NCBI GenBank assembly: GCA_019748195.1
Contig: JAIEPW010000044.1
Span: 62,001-126,000, forward strand
Direction of reading: 5' to 3'
Source: Bryobacteraceae bacterium
GTDB taxonomy: Bacteria > Acidobacteriota > Terriglobia > Bryobacterales > Bryobacteraceae
Length of the DNA: 64,000 bases
Position numbers and translations under genes: made by a program. Below the pieces are notes generated by a model. The model did not search any database. It saw only the letters and a program-made list of their open reading frames with translations, and was not told the origin of the DNA. Positions 44,532-53,060 of this stretch are shown here, piece by piece. Position 1 is the stretch's first letter. Every line of letters begins with the position of its first letter.

Positions 44532-45512
44532 ATGCTGATCGTCTCGAATTTCCGCAACTTCCCCGAAACGTGGCGGAGTTCGACGGGACGCGAGGGACGC
44601 AGCGTGCAGGCATACACCTGGCGCGAGTTCCTGCGCCACGGGGAAGCCTCCGACAGCATTTACGTGGTCAACTGCCACCCGCGCCTGACCGAGGAGATCG
44701 CGGCCGCGTCCCTTCTGCCCGGCGCGCCGGCGCGCCCCCTGGTCGCCGTGGACCTCGTCCTCCGCACCCCCCAAGGACTCGCCGAGCGCCTGAAGTGGAT
44801 CGCGCGGCGCTTCCTGTTGTCCCGCGTGGACCTCTTCATTCACTACTTCCGCGACCTGGAGGGTTACCGCAAAACCTTCGGCATCGGACCGGAGCGCAGC
44901 GTCTTCGTTCCCTTCAAGTCCAATCTCAGCGACCGCTTCGACCTCAAGCCGGACCCCGGCGGCGAATACGTGCTCTGCTTCGGGCGCTCCCTGCGCGACT
45001 TCGACACCTTCTTCGCCGCCATGGAACTGGTTCCGTATCCGGGCGCGATCGCCAGGCCGGATGTCGCCGAGTTGCGGCGGCATTTGGCGCGATTCTCGCG
45101 CTCCCTGGACGCGCTCCCGTCCAATGTGCGCCAGTTGGAGGACGACGGAAGCGAGGACGCGCAGATTCGAATCCTGGGGCGCGCCAGGGTGGTGGCGCTG
45201 CCGGTGATCCGCGGCAGCATGGTCGCGTCCGGCATCAGCACCTGCCTGAACGCGATGCGGCTGGGCAAGTGCGTGATCGGAACCGAGGGGCCGGGGATGA
45301 CGGATGTGTTCGAGAACGGCGAGGTGGTCACCGTGCCTCCGGAGGACCCTCCTGCGTTGGCGGCGGCGATCCGCCGCGTCTGGGAAGACACGGAACTTCG
45401 GAACCGCGTGGCCGCCGCCGGTCTCGAGTACTCCATTCGCGCCGGAGGCGAACAGGCGCTCTACCAACGCATTGTCGATCGTGTCTCGGAGTGGGCTGAA
45501 AAGCGTATTTAG
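44532..45512 (+). CDS. Glycosyltransferase, GT-B type
   Basis: A 326-residue soluble protein whose C-terminal half resembles family 1/4 glycosyltransferases: SMVASGISTCLNAMRLGKCVIGTEGPGMTDVFENGE, where a helix after the Gly-rich turn binds the nucleotide sugar. The N-terminal half is less conserved, with VVNCHPRLTEEIAAAS. It lies 20 bases after rmlA and overlaps the convergent GT-C-like gene by 4 bases. It probably adds a sugar to the polysaccharide repeat; donor and acceptor are unknown. Confidence 0.7.
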   Translation: MLIVSNFRNFPETWRSSTGREGRSVQAYTWREFLRHGEASDSIYVVNCHPRLTEEIAAASLLPGAPARPLVAVDLVLRTPQGLAERLKWIARRFLLSRVDLFIHYFRDLEGYRKTFGIGPERSVFVPFKSNLSDRFDLKPDPGGEYVLCFGRSLRDFDTFFAAMELVPYPGAIARPDVAELRRHLARFSRSLDALPSNVRQLEDDGSEDAQIRILGRARVVALPVIRGSMVASGISTCLNAMRLGKCVIGTEGPGMTDVFENGEVVTVPPEDPPALAAAIRRVWEDTELRNRVAAAGLEYSIRAGGEQALYQRIVDRVSEWAEKRI

Positions 45513-46999
45513 TTGGACTTGGCGCCGGTGACCGCGTCCGTCACCTTCCCGTCCGTGGTCACCCAGAAGCACACGCCTGGGCGATCGCAATCGCGCAGCT
45601 CCTCCGGCTGGACCATGGTGGCCTTGATCCGCGTGTTCCCCGTGGCGGTCTGCAGCGCCAGCCCCAGCGTAGGCCCGTTGTCGATCGCGCCGATGCCGCG
45701 CACGTTGTACAGGCCGTAGCGGGGCGGGAGCGGATCGCCCGGCGGCGGTGAGACGCGGATGTTCCACTCGCCCGTCCGCCATTGGTCCAGGGGGAACTGC
45801 GCGAAGATGGACTCCGCGATGTCGCCGCACCGCGCGATGTTGCCGTTGCGAACGAAGGTGGCGCTGGCGAAGGAGATCGCCAGCACCGCGACCATCGCGC
45901 CGTACCAGCGCGCCGAAGGCAACAATCGCCACAACACGGCGGCGAGAATCACGCAGTACAACCCCACCGGCAGGTACAGGTAGGTCTCCGAGATCTTGGG
46001 CGTGAACACCAGGAACGGCGTCAACGTGAACACCACGGTGAGGGCAAAAAATGCCAAATACCACCACTCTGTCTGCTTCACGCGCGCGCGGAATCCGGGA
46101 GTGCGATAGGCCAGCCAGATCAGCCCGGCAGCGGCCAGAAGCATGATCGGGACGGCCAGCAGCAATCCGGGGCTGAAGCGGATCTCGCTCGGCAGCGGCG
46201 TCCCGAACAGCCGGTTCGCCAGCAGCGAATCGAAGGGAAGCAGCATCGCGCCGGCGTAGATGGTCAGGTTCTTCACCACCTCCACCGGCGTCACCACCGG
46301 CGGCGGAATCGCGACGAACAGTTGCCTTACGATCCACAACGCCAGGATGCAGACCGCCGTCGCGCCCACCAGGATTCGCGGCAGCGCCTTCGGAATCGGC
46401 CGGCCCTGCCACCACCACAGAATCAAAAAGACGTACAGAAAACCGAAGACGACGATGATCGCCTCGTAGATGAAGAGGTTCACGAAGACGGTGACCAGGG
46501 ATAAGCCCAGCCACCGCTTCCAGTGGCGCTGGTCGTACAGAGCCAGCAGGAACAGAAAGAACGATGCCATCAGCAATCCGTAGGTCGGCGAGATGCTCCA
46601 CATCGCGCCGTTCACCGCCTGATTCGCCAGGGGATGCAGTCCATAGAGCAATGCCGCCCCGGCGGCGAGCGGCGCGCTCTGGAAGATCAGGAACGCGCTG
46701 CCGTACAAGGACGCCACCGTGACCAGGTGAAAACCCAGGTTGCGAATCCGGAATGCCACCGGGCTTCCCCCGCCCGCCTGCCAGAAGCCCCAGATCAGCA
46801 CCCGCTCAAACGGCCGGTACTTGGGCGTGTTGAAGTGCGTCGTGGTGAACATGCGGCTGGGTTCTTGCGTGTCCTCGAACGCCGCGCGATGGGCGTCCGC
46901 GTAGTCGTCGAAGCTGCAGAAGTGGGCCGGCGTCACGCGCAGGTACACGGCGCTTACCGCAAGCGCGATCACCAGTATGCGGAGCAGATGCTGCTTCAT
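45509..46999 (-). CDS. Polytopic GT-C-like membrane glycosyltransferase (paralogue 1)
   Basis: A 496-residue inner membrane protein with about ten transmembrane helices from ATG 46999. The first periplasmic loop has SFDDYADAHRAAFED and KYRPFER; a later segment has LLYGLHPLANQAV. This layout (Asp-Asp in the first loop, YRP, then Hx-x-N) resembles the TMTC/PMT-like GT-C superfamily, which uses lipid-linked sugars. A soluble C-terminal domain of about 100 residues has QWRTGEWN, RYGLYNVRG and paired cysteines near the end. A paralogue lies at 50826-52328. The function is inferred from fold pattern only. Confidence 0.7.
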   Translation of the reverse strand: MKQHLLRILVIALAVSAVYLRVTPAHFCSFDDYADAHRAAFEDTQEPSRMFTTTHFNTPKYRPFERVLIWGFWQAGGGSPVAFRIRNLGFHLVTVASLYGSAFLIFQSAPLAAGAALLYGLHPLANQAVNGAMWSISPTYGLLMASFFLFLLALYDQRHWKRWLGLSLVTVFVNLFIYEAIIVVFGFLYVFLILWWWQGRPIPKALPRILVGATAVCILALWIVRQLFVAIPPPVVTPVEVVKNLTIYAGAMLLPFDSLLANRLFGTPLPSEIRFSPGLLLAVPIMLLAAAGLIWLAYRTPGFRARVKQTEWWYLAFFALTVVFTLTPFLVFTPKISETYLYLPVGLYCVILAAVLWRLLPSARWYGAMVAVLAISFASATFVRNGNIARCGDIAESIFAQFPLDQWRTGEWNIRVSPPPGDPLPPRYGLYNVRGIGAIDNGPTLGLALQTATGNTRIKATMVQPEELRDCDRPGVCFWVTTDGKVTDAVTGAKSN

Positions 47000-47127
47000 G
47001 TGGCTCAAAAGAGGCGGAGCAGAGATTCTCACCAACCAGGGTCGCCCATCAGCGACTTTCGTGATGCTGACTCTCCAGTCCGTGCAGGCGTTTCACTGCT
47101 GGTAACGTCACCAACAGGATGTCCCAC

Positions 47128-47943
47128 TTATGTCCGACCGACGACCAAGATCGAAGTCCCCGGTCTTAATCTACGGCGTCGTCGAATTGCGAGTTCCTCC
47201 GCCCGAACGGCGAGGTCCAGAATCGCGTTGACGGCCGGATTCAACTTGAGCTCATTGGTCACCAACTCCGACTTCTGTTCCTCCGAGAGCCGCCTCCGGT
47301 CGATCCAAGATCGTCGAAGCCTAACGAGTGGATACGCTGCACACATAAACTCAGTCGCATATTCGACTCGGAAGGCCGCTTCAGTACACTTCCTCACGAG
47401 ATCGTCCACTTCATAACGTCGACAGTGGTGCGAAGCTTCGTCAAAGTAGCTCCACAGATGTTGATGAGCAGGGACTGTCAACAGCAGAGATCCCCCGGGG
47501 AGAGTTGCGCCACGGATCATTCTCAAAGCCGCCATGTCATCGGGGATGTGTTCCAGAGTGTCGAACAGACCGACAAGGTCAAAGCCTGTTCGGAAGGGAA
47601 AACTCGCCATGTCAGCGCGGACTAGGTGCGTCACGCCCCGTCTACGGGCTGCCTGGAGTCCTTCCGCGAACAGGTCCACTCCGACTACGAAGGCTCCCGG
47701 GCAGGCTAACTGAAGAGCTCTCGTCACATTACCGTTTCCGCACCCGACCTCGAGCACTCGCGCCGGACGACCTATTTGCTGCAGCAAGCTAGTCGCTACC
47801 GAACTGATGATGCGGTTGCGGGAACGAAACCAGAAGTGTCGGTCTTCCGCGTTGGCTAACTCCTCGTAAAAATTCGGGTCGTAACCACCCAGAGGTTCAG
47901 GCCGGTCCGCACGTAAAGGAAGTGACGGCATCGATGACTTCAC
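47128..47943 (-). CDS. SAM-dependent methyltransferase
   Basis: A 271-residue class I methyltransferase. Motif I is VLEVGCGNGNVTRAL, followed by VVGVDLFAEGL and FDLVGLFDTLEHIPDD. The N-terminal EDRHFWFRSRNRII is typical of methyltransferases in polysaccharide loci. The end is basic. GTG 47943 is the start, with GAGGGAG upstream; it overlaps the aminotransferase gene by 47 bases. It may methylate a sugar of the repeat or its lipid-linked precursor. It belongs to the AT-richer segment. Confidence 0.8.
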   Translation of the reverse strand: MKSSMPSLPLRADRPEPLGGYDPNFYEELANAEDRHFWFRSRNRIISSVATSLLQQIGRPARVLEVGCGNGNVTRALQLACPGAFVVGVDLFAEGLQAARRRGVTHLVRADMASFPFRTGFDLVGLFDTLEHIPDDMAALRMIRGATLPGGSLLLTVPAHQHLWSYFDEASHHCRRYEVDDLVRKCTEAAFRVEYATEFMCAAYPLVRLRRSWIDRRRLSEEQKSELVTNELKLNPAVNAILDLAVRAEELAIRRRRRLRPGTSILVVGRT

Positions 47944-49042
47944 TTTGCTCTCCCTCAGTCAGGTCATTGTAGAAGGGTAATCGCAGCAGACGGTTTGCTA
48001 CCGACTCGGTTACTGGACATTGACCTTCAACCCCACCCAGCTTGCGGCCCATCTCTGAAACGTTGAGAGGCAGGTAATGAAAGACTGCGAGGATGCCCCT
48101 GTTTCTAAGTGATTCGATCAAACCCTGCCTGTCGGTCAGGGAAGGCATGACCAGGTAGAACATGTGATAGGACTGCATGCAATGGTCCGGCACAAAGGGC
48201 AATTGAACCCCCTGCTGCATTGCCCAAGGCATGAGCTCGCGCAAATAGTTGTCCCATAACGCACGGCGCTTCTTCTGAATAGTTGTCCATTCTTCGAGCT
48301 GTGCGTAAAGGTAGGCAGCAAGGATGTCCGATGGTAGGAAGCTCGATCCAACGTCAACCCACGTGTACTTATCCACCTGTCCTCGATAGAAGCGACTCCG
48401 ATTGGTGCCCTTCTCGCGCAGAATTTCGGCTCGCTCGATGTACGTTGGGTCATTAATGATCAACGCTCCACCTTCCCCGCACGTGAGGTTTTTTGTCTCG
48501 TGGAAGCTCTGGGTCGCCATGCCTCCTAACGTGCCCAGTAGGCGGCCTCTATAGCGCCCGAACAAGCCGTGTGCGTTGTCCTCCACCACGCTGGCTCCGA
48601 CGCGAGCTGCCACGCCGCAGATTGCGTCCATCTCACAAGCGACTCCTGCGTAGTGGACCGGTATAATCGCCCGCGTTCGCTCGCTGATAAGATCCGGCAG
48701 CAATTGCTCGTCCACATTCAGAGTGTCGGGTCGGACGTCCGCAAAGATTGGCTGCGCGCCACGCAGAACAAACGCGTTGACAGTGGACACGAAAGTAAAA
48801 GCTGGAACGATCACTTCATCACCAGGTCGTATGTCGAGGAGCAGCGCGCTCATCTCCAGCGCATGTGTGCAGGATGTTGTAAGCAGTGCGCGAGGAACCG
48901 CCAACGTCTTTTGCAAAAACTCATGGCATTGACGCGTGAACGATCCGTCACCAGCAGTGTGACCGCGGAGGATTGCTTCCGCAACGTATAGCAATTCCTT
49001 GCCACACAGGGATGGCTTGTTGAACGGTATTCGATAACTCAA
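47897..49042 (-). CDS. wecE: dTDP-4-amino-4,6-dideoxygalactose transaminase-like (WecE)
   Basis: A 381-residue DegT-family PLP enzyme, close in length to E. coli WecE. It begins MSYRIPFNKPSLCGKEL, and the Schiff-base lysine is K184 in FHETKNLTCGEGG. The start TTG 49042 overlaps the stop of the WecD-like gene (TTGA), with GGAGGA nine bases before; the longer frame to 49081 lacks support. WecE aminates C4 of dTDP-4-keto-6-deoxyglucose to give dTDP-Fuc4N. The adjacent acetyltransferase supports this route. Codon use is that of the AT-richer segment. Confidence 0.85.
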   Translation of the reverse strand: MSYRIPFNKPSLCGKELLYVAEAILRGHTAGDGSFTRQCHEFLQKTLAVPRALLTTSCTHALEMSALLLDIRPGDEVIVPAFTFVSTVNAFVLRGAQPIFADVRPDTLNVDEQLLPDLISERTRAIIPVHYAGVACEMDAICGVAARVGASVVEDNAHGLFGRYRGRLLGTLGGMATQSFHETKNLTCGEGGALIINDPTYIERAEILREKGTNRSRFYRGQVDKYTWVDVGSSFLPSDILAAYLYAQLEEWTTIQKKRRALWDNYLRELMPWAMQQGVQLPFVPDHCMQSYHMFYLVMPSLTDRQGLIESLRNRGILAVFHYLPLNVSEMGRKLGGVEGQCPVTESVANRLLRLPFYNDLTEGEQSEVIDAVTSFTCGPA

Positions 49043-49770
49043 CTTGAACGGTCCTCCAGACCGAACCACTTGTGATACCAAAGCTCCACAGACTTAGGGA
49101 TGAAGCCCGCTTTCAGGTAGAGGCGCTGTGCATCCAAGTTCCTTCCTTGCGTGACGACTTCAATTTGAGAGCATGAGTGTGAAGCGAAGTAAGACAACGC
49201 ATGCTGAACAAGACCACGAGCTATGCCCTGGCCACGCGCTTTTTTGTCAACCGCCAGAAGACCAATGCGGGCTCCTCTAGAATCAACATGACAACTGATG
49301 TATCCTGCCGCCTTGCTCCTCACCTCAGCCACGAAGACTATCTGGGCAAAATCGGACGTGACGCTCCGCTCGATCCATGTCTCATACAGGTTGTCGCAAA
49401 GCTCCCGTGGAAATCCGGGGTCGTGATAGAACCGAGAGTCGGTATGGCTGACGGCCGCGATCCGCTTGAGAGCTGAGACATCCTCGCCCGTCGCAACTCG
49501 GATCTCAACAGGTTGAGCAGTGCCGGGTTCGGCTGGGCGCGCTAAAGTAATCCGAATGTCCGCCAGGTGCCCGCCCTCCAGCTCTGCCGCTCTGACGGTC
49601 GAAGAAGCGGCAGCGTCGACTAACAAGTACAAGCAGCGTATCGAATTCTCCTCGCACCACGATACTATCTGGCGAATCTCCTCTGGGCTGCCCGAGCTAC
49701 AACTGGCTTGAGCCGTCGCGAATCCGAAGAAGTTGCTGTCCCAATCAAGCTTACGAACCGAAGGTGTCAT
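49039..49770 (-). CDS. wecD: GNAT acetyltransferase, WecD-like
   Basis: A 243-residue protein starting MTPSVRKLDWDSNFFGF, the N-terminal pattern of WecD/RffC. The C-terminal GNAT domain has the acetyl-CoA loop ARGQGIARGLVQ and NLDAQRLYLKAGF. It should acetylate dTDP-4-amino-4,6-dideoxygalactose made by the WecE-like enzyme. ATG 49770 has GGAGG upstream. It overlaps the glycosyltransferase gene before it by 20 bases and wecE by 4. WecD and WecE pairs normally lead to Fuc4NAc, a sugar of enterobacterial common antigen, here within another polymer. Confidence 0.8.
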   Translation of the reverse strand: MTPSVRKLDWDSNFFGFATAQASCSSGSPEEIRQIVSWCEENSIRCLYLLVDAAASSTVRAAELEGGHLADIRITLARPAEPGTAQPVEIRVATGEDVSALKRIAAVSHTDSRFYHDPGFPRELCDNLYETWIERSVTSDFAQIVFVAEVRSKAAGYISCHVDSRGARIGLLAVDKKARGQGIARGLVQHALSYFASHSCSQIEVVTQGRNLDAQRLYLKAGFIPKSVELWYHKWFGLEDRSS

Positions 49771-50725
49771 TGGAATCCTCCGTGTAGCGGAGCGTAGTGT
49801 AGCTCGGGCGGTCCATGAGGCGGAAATGCATCCTGGCCAGGTACTCGCCGATAATACCCAAAGAGAATAACTGGACTCCAGAGAACATGACGACTATCGA
49901 TGCAAGGAACGGGAATCCTGGAACACTACCTCCCGACAGCCAATAACGTCCAAGGACGTAAACCAGAAGGATCCCCCCCAAGAATGCAAAGGTGAACCCC
50001 AACAGTGACGCTATCTGGAGAGGGAGCGTTGAAAAGCCCGTCATCATATTCATCGCGTGAGCTACCAGCTTTTTCAAGGTGTAGTTCGTTTGCCCCAGAG
50101 TTCGCGCTGGGTTCGATACTGGGGTTGCGGCGAAGCGACTGGTCCCCCAACCCAGCAGCACGTCGATAGAAACGAATGCGCCGCGGTAATCAGCAAAAGC
50201 ATCGCGAAGATGTGTCCGGAAAACGCGATAACTGCTTATTCGGGAGGCGACCTCGATATCCATGACGTGCCGGAAGGCGGTCTTGGTCACCCGGCTCGCC
50301 AAGTTGCGCAGCAGGCCGTGAGTCTCCTTCTCTGGGAAGCCATACACGACATCGTAGCCAGAGCGAAAAACGTGCAGAAGCTTCGCAAGCTCTTCGGGCG
50401 GGTTCTGTAGATCATCGTCCAGGGTGACGGTAGTGTCGAACCTAGCTGCGCGGATCCCGCAGAGAAGAGCATTATGCTGTCCGTAATTCCGAGTCAGATG
50501 TATCGTCCGCGCCCACGTAAGTGTTCGGCTCAAGCGCCTCAGAACCTCGCCAGAATTATCACGACTCGCATCATTGACCAGGATTACTTCGAACTTCTGT
50601 GTCAGGGTCGGAAGAACAATCCCAAGTCTCTCCAGAAGCAGGGGTATAGTGTGCTCGGAATTGTACACGGGAACCACGACACTAATGCCACAAGGTATAA
50701 CTTCACGATCTGAGCTGGAAATCAC
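49751..50725 (-). CDS. Membrane-anchored family 2 glycosyltransferase (ArnC-like)
   Basis: A 324-residue GT2 enzyme with GT-A motifs ISVVVPVYNSEHTI, VILVNDASRDNS and TVTLDDDLQNPPEE, and two C-terminal transmembrane helices at about 235-262 and 270-300, then GEYLARMHFRLMDRP. This is the layout of polyprenyl-phosphate sugar transferases. The start is GTG 50725 with AGAGG upstream. It shares architecture with the gene at 40584 but belongs to the AT-richer segment. A product such as undecaprenyl-phosphate-sugar would feed the GT-C proteins of this locus; this link is inference. Confidence 0.87.
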   Translation of the reverse strand: MISSSDREVIPCGISVVVPVYNSEHTIPLLLERLGIVLPTLTQKFEVILVNDASRDNSGEVLRRLSRTLTWARTIHLTRNYGQHNALLCGIRAARFDTTVTLDDDLQNPPEELAKLLHVFRSGYDVVYGFPEKETHGLLRNLASRVTKTAFRHVMDIEVASRISSYRVFRTHLRDAFADYRGAFVSIDVLLGWGTSRFAATPVSNPARTLGQTNYTLKKLVAHAMNMMTGFSTLPLQIASLLGFTFAFLGGILLVYVLGRYWLSGGSVPGFPFLASIVVMFSGVQLFSLGIIGEYLARMHFRLMDRPSYTTLRYTEDSNDTFGS

Positions 50726-50825
50726 ACTTTTACCTCTTCAAGAGAGAAAACCAATCATTGTAGAACCGAAAAGTGTTGCACTATCCCCGAAGCAGCACGA
50801 GCCGCACACTACCTCGGATTTGCCG

Positions 50826-52328
50826 CTACTGCGCGCCGGGCGGGCGCTTCGGCCGAACGACCTCATCAAAGTGGCCATCCTCGAACACGACGAAGCATTC
50901 ACCTGGATTACAACCTTGCAACGCCTTCGCATCTACGATTCTCGCAGCAATACGTTCATTTCCAGAGACGATCTGCAGCGCTAGCGCGAGGATGCTGCCC
51001 TCAAACGGGTCAATCGTCGCTAAACCGCGAAAGCCGTACAGTCCGTATCTCTCCAGTGGAGCGACTCCCGGAGCATCGGCAAATCTGAGATTTGTCTCTC
51101 CTGTCCGCCACTGGTGGAGCGGTAAGCCCTCAAGTAGTCTTTGGGCCGTGACGGCACATTTCTGAACTCTCCCGTTTCGAGTCACTGTCGCCGCAGTCCA
51201 CAGAAAGACCAAAACCGCAATTGCGATAGCCGCTAGGCGGCGATTGAGCGCAACTGTTATGAACACGGAAACAGCAATGCACCAGAACGCCAGAGGCATG
51301 TACAAATAAGTCTCGGACGGATGATCCGTGAATACTAGAAACGGGAGCAGGGACGCTCCCGCCGCCGAGAGCAAGAATACAACTTCGGGCATGGGAAGCG
51401 CACCCATGCATTTGCGTATCCACTGAGCTCTCAGACTGAGGATCAGGGCAAGCGCCAATCCTGCGCCCACGGCCACAACCAGCGGTAGCTGCATGGGAAG
51501 CTTCAGTCGGGTGGGTAACGGAGTGCCCAAGACCTCGTTTGCTAGTATTGAGTCAAACGGCAGGGCTAGGGCGCCGGCAAACATAAGGGTGTTGCGTACG
51601 AAGATGAGTGGCGGCGTAAGCGGCGAAGTTACATTGACAAGCTGAAATCGCATCCAGACAAATAGGCCGAGAACGAGAGCACTCTGGACCGCAAGTGTTA
51701 TTAGGAATGCTCGCGGGGGAAGGCTCCGCCGTTGGTAGAGCCGGAGGACAAAATATGCAGCAATGAAGTAGAAGATTGTAATAGCGGGCTCATATGTCAA
51801 CAGTCCCGCAGCGGTCAGTATGAAAGAGCCGGTCAATGGAAGCACCCAAGCGCTCTTTTTGGATGCGAAGAGAAAGAGATAGAAGGACCCGAGAAGCATC
51901 GAGAACGCGGCAGTGACCCCCCAGCTTGCGCCAAGTATGGACTGGTTTGCAAGCGGGTGAATGCCGAAAAACAACGCTGCCGTCACGGAGGTGGCTCCAC
52001 TGGCGAATAGCAGCCAAGTGATCCCATAAACGAAGGCTGTCATTAGAAGATGAAAAACCAAGTTTCTAAATCTGAACACCCGAGGTTTTCCGCTGCCAAG
52101 TGTCCACGTCAAGTAGCTGAGATACCGTTGCAGCGGGCGATACTTTCCAGTGCCGAAATGCGTTTCACTCCATATCCGACTGGGGTCCTGGTTATCGCGG
52201 AACTGGGCGCGGTGCACCTCAGAAAAGTCATCGTAGCCGCAGTAGTAGGACTGGGAAACGCCGAAATACACAAGCAGTGTGCATACAAGGGCTACTCCCA
52301 GCCCTATAACGTGGTGCTTCGCCGTCAA
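50826..52328 (-). CDS. Polytopic GT-C-like membrane glycosyltransferase (paralogue 2)
   Basis: A 500-residue membrane protein that matches the product of 45509-46999 along its length: GYDDFSEVHRAQFRD and KYRPLQR in the first loop, FGIHPLANQ, LPFDSILANEVLGTPLP, LLPFLVFTDHPSETYLYMP, QWRTGETN and paired cysteines near the C-terminus. The TTG start at 52328 has AGGAGGTG upstream and overlaps the acyltransferase stop. Its base composition is AT-richer than that of the first paralogue, so the two are better explained as separate arrivals than as a recent duplication. It probably transfers a lipid-linked sugar on the periplasmic side. Confidence 0.7.
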   Translation of the reverse strand: MTAKHHVIGLGVALVCTLLVYFGVSQSYYCGYDDFSEVHRAQFRDNQDPSRIWSETHFGTGKYRPLQRYLSYLTWTLGSGKPRVFRFRNLVFHLLMTAFVYGITWLLFASGATSVTAALFFGIHPLANQSILGASWGVTAAFSMLLGSFYLFLFASKKSAWVLPLTGSFILTAAGLLTYEPAITIFYFIAAYFVLRLYQRRSLPPRAFLITLAVQSALVLGLFVWMRFQLVNVTSPLTPPLIFVRNTLMFAGALALPFDSILANEVLGTPLPTRLKLPMQLPLVVAVGAGLALALILSLRAQWIRKCMGALPMPEVVFLLSAAGASLLPFLVFTDHPSETYLYMPLAFWCIAVSVFITVALNRRLAAIAIAVLVFLWTAATVTRNGRVQKCAVTAQRLLEGLPLHQWRTGETNLRFADAPGVAPLERYGLYGFRGLATIDPFEGSILALALQIVSGNERIAARIVDAKALQGCNPGECFVVFEDGHFDEVVRPKRPPGAQ

Positions 52329-53050
52329 CTTACACCTCCTAACGCCGCCTGCTTTGTAATCGAGCGTACCTGCCGGGCGGGGTTGCCCGCCACCAAAACA
52401 TTCGCCGGAACGCTGGTCATCACCACCGAGCCGGATGAAACAATGCTGTTTTCCCCAATGGTGACCCCGGGATAGATGGTGGAGTTCGTGCCGATCCAGA
52501 CATTGTCTTCAATGGTGACCGGGCGTACGTCCTCCGGGTCTGCTTCCTTGCCCATCTTCCTTGCTTCCGGGTCCGCCGGATGCCCGGGAACGTCGAAGAT
52601 CACCACGCTCGCGCCCAGCCGGACGTGGTTGCCAAGGGTGATCTTCTTACCCACCGTGAACGCGCACCCATAGCCCATGCCCGAATGGCTGCCGATGATC
52701 AGCGTGGGACGTTCGTGGTAGCGCGACGCGAAAATGAAGTGGCAGCGCCCGTCGATCACCACGTTGTCGCCGACAATCAGGTCGCCCTTGCCTTGCACCC
52801 AGTGCAGAAAGACACCGGTCCGCAGGTTGCGCCCATAGCTGGTGCAGTAGCTCTTGAAGAACGGTTCGCAAACGAAGGCCCGCATCAGCATGTAGTACAC
52901 AAAACGGACCCCGGTCATGGCGGACCGCAGCGGAACCGCGATCAGCCGCGGCGCGGGAACGCTGAAGGTCAGCGCGGAGCGCCGCACGGCTCGCGCCGAT
53001 CTGGCTATCCAGTGGTCGGAAGTCGCGAGAAAGCGATACCAGCCAGCCAT
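52325..53050 (-). CDS. Hexapeptide-repeat acyltransferase
   Basis: A 241-residue left-handed beta-helix acyltransferase from ATG 53050 (TTG 53071 is an alternative). The hexapeptide region runs from about 95 to the end (KGDLIVGDNVVIDGRCHF, LGNHVRLGASVVIFDVPGH, IGTNSTIYPGVTIGENSIV, AGNPARQV). The His-containing loop VPGHPADPEA fits the catalytic site of WbbJ/maltose-acetyltransferase-like enzymes. It probably acetylates a sugar of the repeat. GC is high again at this gene, marking the end of the AT-richer segment. Confidence 0.82.
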   Translation of the reverse strand: MAGWYRFLATSDHWIARSARAVRRSALTFSVPAPRLIAVPLRSAMTGVRFVYYMLMRAFVCEPFFKSYCTSYGRNLRTGVFLHWVQGKGDLIVGDNVVIDGRCHFIFASRYHERPTLIIGSHSGMGYGCAFTVGKKITLGNHVRLGASVVIFDVPGHPADPEARKMGKEADPEDVRPVTIEDNVWIGTNSTIYPGVTIGENSIVSSGSVVMTSVPANVLVAGNPARQVRSITKQAALGGVS

Positions 53051-53060
53051 TCGGTTTTCA

